Shown here one piece after another: positions 48,531 through 64,000 of a stretch of DNA of 64,000 nt. The notes under the pieces were generated by a model. That model made no database searches and was not told where the DNA came from. It saw only the letters and a list, made by a program, of their open reading frames with translations. The stretch spans positions 1-64,000 of the forward strand of contig JAVBYI010000006.1 of assembly GCA_030824115.1 (NCBI GenBank), written 5' to 3'. This DNA is from Rhodocyclaceae bacterium (GTDB lineage Bacteria; Pseudomonadota; Gammaproteobacteria; Burkholderiales; Rhodocyclaceae). Position 1 is the stretch's first letter; every line of letters begins with the position of its first letter. Both the position numbers and the translations under genes were made by a program.

Positions 48531-49940
48531 ATGAGCACGCCCCAACTCCTCGAATACATCGAAAACCGCGTCTACGACGAAATCAATGAGGGTGACACCG
48601 CGACGCTGATCCGCACGCTGCGTCCCGAAGACATCCAGATGTACGCCATCCTGTCCGGCGACATGAACCCCACCCACGTCGATCCCGAATATGCGCGTTC
48701 TTCGCAGTTTCGCGAAGTCGTCGCCCATGGCATGTGGGGCGGCATGCTGTTCTCGAATGTGCTTGGCACCCAGTTCCCCGGCCCCGGCACGGTCTATATC
48801 GACCAGAGCCTGCACTTCGAACACTCGGTACGCGTCGGCGACACGCTCACGGTGACGGTGACCTGCAAACGCAAGTTCGACCACAATCACCACATCATTT
48901 TCGATTGCGACTGCCTGAATCAGGACAACGAGCGCGTCATCCACGGCACCGCCGAAGTGATTGCACCGCTCGAAAAAGTCAAGCGCCCCAAGGTCGCCCT
49001 CCCGGAACTCAAGCTGTCGGCCACCAAGTCTTCGCGCTATGAGCATCTGCTCGAAATCACACGCGGCCTGTCGCCGATCCCGATGGCGGTGATTCATCCC
49101 TGCGATGGCGAATCCCTCAAGGGCGCCCTGCTGGCCCGCGACCGAGGCCTGATCGACCCGACCCTGGTCGGCCCGGAAGACAAGATTCGCGCCCTCGCCG
49201 AGGAATTCAAGCTCGACCTGTATGGCTGCACCTTCCTCAACGTGCCGCACAGCCATGCCTCGGCCGAATCGGGCGTCGCGCTGGCGCGTGAAGGCGCCGT
49301 CGAAGCACTGATGAAAGGCTCGCTGCACACCGACGAACTGATGGGCGAAGTCATTGACAAGGCTACCGGCCTGCGCACCGAACGGCGCATCAGCCATGTC
49401 TTCATGATGGATGTGCCGACCTATCCACGGCCACTAATGATCACCGATGCGGCGGTCAACGTCGCGCCCGACCTCGTCACTAAAATCGACATCGTGCAAA
49501 ACGCCATCGACCTCGCGCGCATGCTGCACATCGCCGACCCGAAGGTGGCGATCCTCGCCGCTGTCGAGACCGTCAATCCCAAGATGATCGCCACGCTCGA
49601 TGCGGCGGCGCTGTGCAAGATGGCCGACCGTGGCCAGATCAAGGGCGGCGTGCTCGACGGCCCGCTCGCCTTCGACAATGCCATCTCGGTTGTCGCGGCG
49701 CGCACCAAGGGCATCAAGTCGGCCGTCGCCGGTCAGGCCGACATCCTGCTGGTGCCCGACATCGAATCGGGCAACATGCTCGCCAAGCAGCTCGAATATC
49801 TTGCCGATGCGCTCTCTGCCGGCATCGTCCTCGGCGCCCGCGTGCCGATCGTGCTGACCTCGCGCGCCGATTCGGCGCAGACCCGTACCGCCTCCACCGC
49901 CATCGCCGTCGTGATGGCCCATGCCCTTCGCAAGAAATAA
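48531..49940 (+). CDS. Bifunctional MaoC-like enoyl-CoA hydratase/phosphate acetyltransferase
   Basis: A 469-residue fusion. Residues about 15-150 form a MaoC hotdog dehydratase domain (YAILSGDMNPTHVDPEYARS carries the Asp/His catalytic pair). From about 165 on is a phosphotransacetylase/phosphotransbutyrylase domain (PMAVIHPCDGESLKGALLA, TSRADSAQTRTASTAIAVV). It converts acyl-CoA to acyl phosphate for the acetate kinase encoded 9 bp downstream, giving ATP. This fused form is established in proteobacteria. Whether the preferred acyl group is acetyl or a short-chain acyl such as butyryl is not clear. Confidence 0.94.
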   Translation: MSTPQLLEYIENRVYDEINEGDTATLIRTLRPEDIQMYAILSGDMNPTHVDPEYARSSQFREVVAHGMWGGMLFSNVLGTQFPGPGTVYIDQSLHFEHSVRVGDTLTVTVTCKRKFDHNHHIIFDCDCLNQDNERVIHGTAEVIAPLEKVKRPKVALPELKLSATKSSRYEHLLEITRGLSPIPMAVIHPCDGESLKGALLARDRGLIDPTLVGPEDKIRALAEEFKLDLYGCTFLNVPHSHASAESGVALAREGAVEALMKGSLHTDELMGEVIDKATGLRTERRISHVFMMDVPTYPRPLMITDAAVNVAPDLVTKIDIVQNAIDLARMLHIADPKVAILAAVETVNPKMIATLDAAALCKMADRGQIKGGVLDGPLAFDNAISVVAARTKGIKSAVAGQADILLVPDIESGNMLAKQLEYLADALSAGIVLGARVPIVLTSRADSAQTRTASTAIAVVMAHALRKK

Positions 49941-49949
49941 GGATTCACC

Positions 49950-51134
49950 ATGGCTGACGCCCTCCTCATCCTCAACGCCGGTTCGTCCTCGATCAAGTTC
50001 GCCCTGTTTCCCAACGACAAGGACATTCCGGCCCAGCCGGTGATGGCCGGCCAGATCGACGGCATCGGCGCCCATCCGCACCTGAAAGCGAAGAACGCCC
50101 ACGGCACGGTGCTTGACGACACCGACCTCAGTCTGCAAGGCCCCGCCGACCAGCAGCACAAGGCAGCCATGGCCTTCCTCGTCGACTGGCTGCAAACGCA
50201 CGAAGCCGGCTGGAAGATCGTCGGCGTCGGCCATCGCGTCGTGCATGGCGGCGAACGCTTTTCCGCGCCGATCCGTCTCGATGACCACAGCATCGAGGCG
50301 CTGCGCCAGTTCATCCCGCTCGCGCCGCTGCACCAGCCGCACAACCTCGCCGGCATCGATGCGATGCGCGCCGCCCTGCCCGATGTGCCGCAAGCCGCCT
50401 GCTTCGACACGGCTTTCCACCGCAGCCAGCCGGCCGTTGCACAACTGTTCGCCCTGCCGCGCAAATTCACCGCCGAAGGCGTGCGCCGCTACGGCTTCCA
50501 CGGTTCGTCCTATGAATTCATCGCCGACGTGCTGCCCAAGCATCTTGGCGCGAAGGCCGACGGCAAGATCATCGTCGCCCACCTCGGCAACGGCGCCTCG
50601 ATGTGCGCGATGGAAAAACGCAAGAGTGTCGCCACGACGATGGGTTTCACCGCCGTCGAAGGCCTGATGATGGGCACGCGCACCGGCGCCCTCGATCCCG
50701 GCGTGCTGCTTTACCTGATGGACTATCACCAGATGGATGCCAAGGCACTGACCAAGCTGCTCTACAAGGAATCCGGTCTGCTCGGCGTTTCCGGCATCTC
50801 GCAGGACATGCGCGAACTGCTCGCCGCCCCCCAGCCCGAAGCGAAGGAAGCGGTCGACCTGTTCTGCTACCGCATCCAGCGCGAAATCGGCTCGCTCGCC
50901 GCCGCGCTCGGCGGACTCGATGCCATCGTGTTCACCGGCGGTATCGGTGAACATGCCGCGCCGATCCGCGAAAAGGTCTGTGCGCCTCTTGGCTGGCTCG
51001 GTATCGATTTCGATGCCGCCGCCAATGAACAAAAAGCGACGCGCATCACGAAAGCCGGCAGCCGCACCGAGGTACTGGTGATCCCCACCAACGAAGAGTG
51101 GATGATCGCCCGCCACACCGCCGAACTGATCTGA
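49950..51134 (+). CDS. ackA: Acetate/propionate kinase
   Basis: A 394-residue ASKHA kinase interconverting acetyl phosphate plus ADP with acetate plus ATP. The N-terminus LLILNAGSSSIKFALF, the HRVVHGG segment, FDTAFHR and HLGNGASM motifs are intact, and VFTGGIGEHAAPIRE closes the site. It forms an operon with the upstream phosphotransacetylase fusion. A repeat copy follows the stop by about 14 bp. Confidence 0.96.
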   Translation: MADALLILNAGSSSIKFALFPNDKDIPAQPVMAGQIDGIGAHPHLKAKNAHGTVLDDTDLSLQGPADQQHKAAMAFLVDWLQTHEAGWKIVGVGHRVVHGGERFSAPIRLDDHSIEALRQFIPLAPLHQPHNLAGIDAMRAALPDVPQAACFDTAFHRSQPAVAQLFALPRKFTAEGVRRYGFHGSSYEFIADVLPKHLGAKADGKIIVAHLGNGASMCAMEKRKSVATTMGFTAVEGLMMGTRTGALDPGVLLYLMDYHQMDAKALTKLLYKESGLLGVSGISQDMRELLAAPQPEAKEAVDLFCYRIQREIGSLAAALGGLDAIVFTGGIGEHAAPIREKVCAPLGWLGIDFDAAANEQKATRITKAGSRTEVLVIPTNEEWMIARHTAELI

Positions 51135-51148
51135 TCGCGCCATAAAAA

Positions 51149-51168
51149 GTCGGCGCTCGCAAGACGGC
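51149..51168 (+). repeat. Dispersed 20-bp repeat after ackA
   Basis: GTCGGCGCTCGCAAGACGGC preceded by AAAAA, two mismatches to consensus, sense orientation, in the 67-bp gap before the next gene. Confidence 0.86.
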
Positions 51169-51201
51169 CCACGGGCGTCAACACGCCGTTAAAATCGGCG
51201 G

Positions 51202-52436
51202 GTGCCCCAACCTGCCATTTCCTCATCGCTGCTGCGCACCGGATTCGCCTTGCTGGTGGTTGTGGCGCTGGCCGTCGGCATCCTGTGGCTGCAGCAACGC
51301 CCGGCCAAGGCGCCGCCGATCCGCATCGGCGTGTTGCACTCCCTGACCGGCACCATGGCGGCCAGCGAAAAGCCGCTGGTTGCCGCAGTGGAACTGGCGA
51401 TTCAGGAAATCAATACCGGCGGCGGCCTGCTCGGTCGTCCGGTCGAGATCGTGTTGGCCGATGGCAAATCGGACTGGGATACTTTCGCGAGTGAAGCCGA
51501 GCGCCTGATCGTGCAGGAGAAGGTCAGCGCCCTGTTCGCCTGCTGGACATCGGCCTGCCGCAAAGCCGTCAAGCCGGTAGTGGAACGCCACCAGCACCTG
51601 ATGTTCTATCCCGTGCAATACGAGGGCATGGAGCAATCGCCGAACATCCTCTACACCGGGGCAGCGCCCAACCAGCAGATCGTGCCCGGCACGCGCTGGG
51701 CGATGCAGCAGTTCGGCCCACGCGTGTATCTGATCGGCTCGGACTACATCTTTCCGCGCACTGCCAACCGCATCATCCGCGATCTGGTCGATGCCAGCGG
51801 CGGCACCGTACTGGCCGAACAGTACCTGCCGCTCGGCAGCCGCGATATTGATGCCGTGATCGCCGACCTGCGTCGCCGCGCCCCGGCGGTTGTGCTCAAC
51901 ACGCTCAATGGCGACAGCAATGCCGCGTTTTTCGATGCGCTGGTGGCTGCCGGACTGAGCCATCTGCCGATCGTCTCCTTCAGCGTGGCCGAACCGGAAA
52001 TGCTCGCCTGGGGCGGCGGTCGGCTGACGCGCCACTACGCGGTATGGAATTATTTCCAGTCGACCACGGGGCCGGCCAACCAGCACTTCGTCACCGCCTT
52101 CAAACGCCAGCAGGGGCCGGAGGCCTGTACCAGCGACCCGGTCGAAGCCAGCTATGTCGGCGTACATCTGTGGGCCAACACCGTGCGTGAAATCGGCTAC
52201 GCCGACCCGCTGCACGTCAACGCCTCGGGGCTGCTGCGCCAGAGCTTTGCCGGCCCCGGCGGCATCACCTCGGTGGACGCCGCCACACGCCACGTGTGGA
52301 AGCGCGTGCGCATCGGGCAGGTGAAGTCGAATGGCCAGTTCTCGGAAGTCTATGCGTCGAGCCACACCATTCGTCCGGCGCCCTGGCCGGTTTACCGCAG
52401 TCGCGAGGAATGGCAGACCCTGATCAAGGTGCAACC

Positions 52437-52440
<4 letters not shown>
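51202..52440 (+). CDS. UrtA/AmiC-like periplasmic binding protein
   Basis: A 412-residue type-1 binding protein. An N-terminal hydrophobic helix (about 12-30) is an uncleaved anchor or signal. The fold matches the urea/short-chain-amide receptor family: IRIGVLHSLTGTMAASEKPL, CWTSACRKAVKPVVE and LMFYPVQYEGMEQSPNI, with the CWTSACRK motif typical of UrtA/AmiC. The start is the GTG at 51202. No ABC transporter genes follow; instead the stop overlaps a hybrid kinase start (ATGA). I infer a ligand-presenting sensor, possibly for urea or an amide. Confidence 0.88.
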
Positions 52441-58191
<5,751 letters not shown>

Positions 58192-58195
<4 letters not shown>

Positions 58196-59013
58196 CGCCC
58201 AGCCAAGCCCCCACCGATGCCCTCATCCAGATCGAAAACCTCAGTTTCGCCTATGGCGACAACCAGGTCCTCAATAATCTCAATCTGGTCGTGCCGCGCG
58301 GCAAGCTGGTCGGCATCCTCGGCGTCAGCGGTGCCGGCAAGAGCACCATCCTCAAGCTGATCGGCGGGCAGTTGCGCCCCGCCCGCGGACTGGTGCGCGT
58401 GAATGGCCAGATCGTCCATGAACTCGACAATGACGCGCTCTACCAGATGCGCCGTTCGATGGGCATGATGTTCCAGGCTGGCGGCCTGTTCAGCGACCTG
58501 AATGTGTATGACAACATCGCCTTTCCCATGCGGGAGCTGACCAACTTGCCGGAAGAACTGATCCACGACATGGTGATCATGAAGCTCAATGCGGTCGGTC
58601 TGCGCGGTGCCAGCCAGTTGACGCCGAACGAACTCTCTGGCGGCATGGCACGCCGCGTCGCCCTCGCCCGCGCGATTGCCCTCGACCCGATGCTGGCCAT
58701 GTACGACGAACCTTTTGCCGGACTCGACCCGATTTCGCTCAACGTCATCGCCGAACTGATCCGCCGCCTTAACGATGCCATCGGCACGACCTCCATCATC
58801 GTCACCTACGATGTACCGGAAACGCTCAAGGTGGTGGACCTTGCCTACTTCATCCACGAGGGGCGCGTGGTCGCCGCAGGTACACCGCAAGAGCTGAAGA
58901 CCACCGACGACCCTGCCGTGCGACAATTCATCGATGCCCAACCAGACGGCCCGGTGGCCTTCCACTATCCGGCCCCGGATTACGGCAAAGACATCCAAAT
59001 CGGCAAACAATGA
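58192..59013 (+). CDS. Orphan MlaF-like ABC transporter ATPase
   Basis: A 273-residue ATPase of the MlaF (lipid-asymmetry) type. Walker A is GVSGAGKST (44-52), signature LSGGMARR, Walker B MLAMYDEPFAGLDP. The switch (H-loop) position reads VTYDVPE, with Tyr206 replacing the usual His. No MlaE permease, MlaD or other transporter subunit is near; instead it is coupled by ATGA overlaps to a c-di-GMP regulator before and a small membrane protein after. It may serve a distant permease, or have a regulatory role in this signalling cluster. Function is therefore inferred only to the family level. Confidence 0.85.
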
Positions 59014-59396
59014 GCGAACACAAACCGGAAGTACAAGAAGGCACGGAGGCAGGGACAACCGAGCTGCTAAGCCGGATCAGTCCGGTCGCCCTGATCTCGG
59101 TGGCCGTGGGCGTCACCCTCATTACCTTGTTGGCAATGATCGCGCTGCTTCTGTCGATGTCGCTTTCCAGCGATGTGTCGCACCTTGAAGATCAGATGCG
59201 CAAACTGAACAAGACCGTCAAAACCATCGAGCAGGATATGGACGGGATGCGCGCTTCACTTGCCGCGACGCCCTCGGGCGAGGCCAAACCCAAGCCGGCC
59301 GCCGCAAGGCCGACCCATATCGATACGACCGATCCCGCCAGCGACTGTGTCGTTCGCTCGGGCAGCAAGGGTGGCCTTGCCGACTGCTTCAAATAG
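59010..59396 (+). CDS. Small single-pass membrane protein
   Basis: A 128-residue protein of no recognised family. It has a polar N-terminus, one strong membrane helix (about residues 28-50: LISVAVGVTLITLLAMIALL) and a short coiled coil (VSHLEDQMRKLNKTVKTIEQ). The extracytoplasmic tail is Ala/Pro-rich, with two Cys near the C-terminus (SDCVVRSG and LADCFK). It overlaps the MlaF-like gene by four bases, so the two may act together at the inner membrane. Confidence 0.65.
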   Translation: MSEHKPEVQEGTEAGTTELLSRISPVALISVAVGVTLITLLAMIALLLSMSLSSDVSHLEDQMRKLNKTVKTIEQDMDGMRASLAATPSGEAKPKPAAARPTHIDTTDPASDCVVRSGSKGGLADCFK

Positions 59397-59420
59397 ACCT
59401 TGATTTTCTGCAGGCAAGCC

Positions 59421-61916
<2,496 letters not shown>

Positions 61917-61938
61917 GGGATAAAACACCCCACGCGTC

Positions 61939-61958
61939 GCCGTCCCGCGAGCGCCGAC
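61939..61958 (-). repeat. Dispersed 20-bp repeat before prfC
   Basis: Minus strand GTCGGCGCTCGCGGGACGGC preceded by AAAA, two mismatches. On the plus strand its A-tract (as TTTT) runs straight into TATAAT at 61962-61967, a possible -10 of prfC, so this copy may form part of the promoter. Confidence 0.86.
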
Positions 61959-61990
61959 TTTTATAATGTTCCCTTTTTCAAATTAACGCC

Positions 61991-63565
61991 GTGTCCAAAC
62001 TCGCCCACGAAATCGCCCGCCGCCGTACCTTTGCCATCATCTCCCACCCCGACGCGGGCAAGACCACGCTAACCGAAAAACTGCTGTGGTTCGGTGGCGC
62101 CATTCAGGTCGCCGGCGAGGTGCGGGCACGCAAAGCCGCGCGCCACGCCACCTCCGACTGGATGGAACTGGAAAAACAGCGCGGCATCTCGGTCACCTCA
62201 TCGGTGATGCAGTTCCCCTACCGCGAGCACATGATCAACCTGCTCGATACACCGGGCCACGAGGACTTTTCCGAAGACACCTACCGCACCCTCACCGCCG
62301 TCGACTCGGCGACCATGGTGATCGACTCGGTCAACGGCGTCGAGGCACAGACCATCAAGCTGCTGGGCGTCTGCCGCCTGCGCGACACGCCCATCGTCAC
62401 CTTCATCAACAAGCTCGACCGCGAAGGCCGTGCCCCGATCGACCTGCTCGACGAAATCGAGGACGTGCTGAAGATCCAGTGCGCCCCGATGACCTGGCCG
62501 ATCGGCATGGGCAAGACCTTTCGCGGCGTCTATGACCTCTACGACGACTGCGTACACTTCTTTGATCCGCAGGCCGAAAAAGGCACCTCGAGGATCATCG
62601 AGAAACTCGACAACCCGGTACTCGACGAACTGCTCGGCTACCAGGCCGAGGAACTGCGTGCCGAAGTCGAACTGGTCAAGGGCGCCTCGCATACCTTCGA
62701 CCAGGATGCCTACCTCGCAGGCAAGCAGACCCCCGTTTTCTTTGGTTCGGCGGTTAACAATTTCGGCGTGCAATCACTGCTCGACGCCATCGTCGATCTC
62801 TCGCCGCCGCCCCAGCACCGCCCGGCCGAGACCCGGCAGGTCGAACCCCTTGAGCCCAAGTTCTCCGGCTTCGTGTTCAAGATCCAGGCCAACATGGACC
62901 CCAAGCACCGTGACCGCATCGCCTTCGTGCGCGTCTGCTCCGGCCACTACACGCGCGGAATAAAGCTAAAGCAATTGTCCACCGGCAAGACACTGGCGGT
63001 GAACAACGCCATCACCTTCATGGCGCAGGATCGCAGCACCACGGACGAAGCCTGGCCCGGCGACATCCTCGGCATTCCCAACCACGGCACGGTGCTGCTG
63101 GGCGACACCTTCAGCGAAGGCGAAGACCTCAAGTTCACCGGCATCCCCTGCTTCGCCCCGGAACACTTCCGCCGCGCGCAGATTCGCAATCCGATGAAGA
63201 TGAAGCAACTGCAGAAGGGCTTGCAGCAACTGGCCGAGGAAGGTGCGACACAGTTATTCAAGCCACTGGGCTCGAATGATCTGATCCTCGGTGCCGTCGG
63301 CACCCTGCAGTTCGACGTCGTCGCCCACCGTCTCGAATTCGAGTACGGTGTCGATTGTTTCTTCGAGCCGGTCAACGTCGCCACCGCACGCTGGCTACGC
63401 GGTTCAGAGGCCGACCTGCGCGCCCTCGAAGACAAGGCCCCGGCCAACCTCGCACTTGATGGCGCTGGCGACTACGTGTATCTGGCCCCCAACCGGGTGA
63501 ATTTGCAGATGGCACAGGAACGCCACCCCAACATCGTTTTTCTCGAAACCCGGGAAATCCATTAG
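61991..63565 (+). CDS. prfC: Peptide chain release factor 3
   Basis: A 524-residue translational GTPase that recycles RF1/RF2 after termination. G1 is [16 protein letters not shown]3 [17 protein letters not shown]4 NKLDRE. The RF3-specific block [16 protein letters not shown] is present near the C-terminus. The start codon is GTG at 61991 ([15 protein letters not shown]). A TATAAT box lies 23 bp before it next to a repeat copy. The 127 bp after it show no clear terminator. Confidence 0.97.
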   Translation: MSKLAHEIARRRTFAIISHPDAGKTTLTEKLLWFGGAIQVAGEVRARKAARHATSDWMELEKQRGISVTSSVMQFPYREHMINLLDTPGHEDFSEDTYRTLTAVDSATMVIDSVNGVEAQTIKLLGVCRLRDTPIVTFINKLDREGRAPIDLLDEIEDVLKIQCAPMTWPIGMGKTFRGVYDLYDDCVHFFDPQAEKGTSRIIEKLDNPVLDELLGYQAEELRAEVELVKGASHTFDQDAYLAGKQTPVFFGSAVNNFGVQSLLDAIVDLSPPPQHRPAETRQVEPLEPKFSGFVFKIQANMDPKHRDRIAFVRVCSGHYTRGIKLKQLSTGKTLAVNNAITFMAQDRSTTDEAWPGDILGIPNHGTVLLGDTFSEGEDLKFTGIPCFAPEHFRRAQIRNPMKMKQLQKGLQQLAEEGATQLFKPLGSNDLILGAVGTLQFDVVAHRLEFEYGVDCFFEPVNVATARWLRGSEADLRALEDKAPANLALDGAGDYVYLAPNRVNLQMAQERHPNIVFLETREIH

Positions 63566-63692
63566 CGGTGTCACACTTCTGTCATCTTTCCGCAACATGA
63601 AACACCGGCGGACTGCCGCAAACCATTGTCAGATGGGCACCGCGCCCTGACGGGAGTAAACATGAGGGCTGAACATTTCCTGTCTGCCCTTC

Positions 63693-64000
63693 ATGTTTGC
63701 CGCCCAAGCCCCGCTTGCTTCACGCGTCCCGCCACACCTCACCGGCGACATCTGGGGCGGGCTTGCGGCCATGCTGGTCGCCCTGCCCTCGGCAATTGCC
63801 TTCGGTGTCACCATCTTCGCGCCGCTGGGTGGCTCCCTGGCTCCCCAAGGCGCCATGGCGGGTATTCTGGGCGCCACGGCGCTCGGCCTGATTGCCCCGG
63901 TCTGCGGCGGCAGTTCACGGCTGATTACAGCCCCATGCGCACCTGCTGCGGCCGTGCTGGCAGCGCTGGCCATCGGCTTTACCTCGCAGGGTATGACCCC
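63693..64000 (+). CDS. SulP family anion transporter, N-terminal part
   Basis: The first 102 codons of a membrane protein cut off by the window end. GDIWGGLAAMLVALPSAIAF and GVTIFAPLGGSLAPQGAMAG match the beginning of SulP-type permeases, which move sulfate, bicarbonate or other anions; SRLITAPCAPAAAVLAAL follows as the next helix. No strong ribosome site precedes the ATG, so the start is tentative. Substrate and C-terminal domain (STAS or other) cannot be seen. Confidence 0.75.
   Translation, partial: MFAAQAPLASRVPPHLTGDIWGGLAAMLVALPSAIAFGVTIFAPLGGSLAPQGAMAGILGATALGLIAPVCGGSSRLITAPCAPAAAVLAALAIGFTSQGMT

Noticed and set aside
51174..51187. GGCGT/ACGCC hairpin after ackA as a terminator
   Set aside because: Only five base pairs and no T-run, so it is too weak to call.

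Overview
The window looks like a chromosomal segment of a betaproteobacterium, most likely Rhodocyclales (Dechloromonas/Azonexus-like). Supporting signs are the high GC content, the gene order hfq-hflX-hflK-hflC-DUF2065-hisZ-purA on one strand, the yciB-yciI-bolA-parvulin block, and a very dense set of hybrid histidine kinases and cyclic-di-GMP enzymes. The assignment is inferred from gene content and order, not from a marker gene. No rRNA, tRNA or CRISPR array was seen.

Layout. 1-4.6 kb is a patchwork: HU, an esterase, a second-type peptide deformylase, a decayed esterase copy, a DEDDy exonuclease, MarC, a frameshifted DnaQ-like exonuclease, transposon-end-like repeats and an orphan terminator. 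4.6-6.8 kb has a membrane diguanylate cyclase and two small envelope proteins. 6.8-13.1 kb is the hfq-to-purA housekeeping operon, read leftwards. 13.1-18.1 kb is an RND efflux pair with its TetR regulator and a 21-bp operator. 18.1-21.3 kb has a thioesterase, an exported ATP-dependent DNA ligase (LigE type), a HigBA toxin-antitoxin pair with operator and an AT-richer membrane gene. Tex follows at 21.3-23.7 kb.

23.7-35.8 kb is the most unusual block. A leftward operon encodes a periplasmic binding protein without a transporter, a corrinoid-activating iron-sulfur ATPase, a corrinoid protein, a uroporphyrinogen-decarboxylase-family methyltransferase-like protein whose usual zinc ligands are mostly replaced, a DUF1638 protein and a soluble hybrid kinase. 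Divergent from it are a membrane hybrid kinase with a helical periplasmic sensor region and a REC-REC-GGDEF regulator. I infer a system that senses a small, probably methylated, compound and couples corrinoid chemistry to phosphorelay and c-di-GMP output. A class I c-di-GMP riboswitch then precedes a CHASE/PAS/GGDEF gene (36.0-38.6 kb).

38.6-51.1 kb is mostly ordinary: slyX, an RbgA-like GTPase, an RluA-family pseudouridine synthase, a Cache chemoreceptor, two flavoproteins, yciB-yciI-bolA-parvulin, an EamA transporter, mtfA, and a MaoC-phosphotransacetylase fusion with acetate kinase. 51.2-59.4 kb is a second translationally coupled signalling cassette: UrtA/AmiC-like binding protein, giant hybrid kinase, REC-PAS-GGDEF-EAL, an orphan MlaF-like ATPase and a small membrane protein. 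Another Cache hybrid kinase, prfC and the start of a SulP transporter close the window.

Running through everything is a dispersed 20-bp sequence, GTCGGCGCTGGCAGGACGGC, preceded by an A-rich tract. There are 13 intact copies plus one copy interrupted by exactly 24 bp. Copies sit at gene ends and also inside coding regions, on both strands. It is not explained by any annotated feature.
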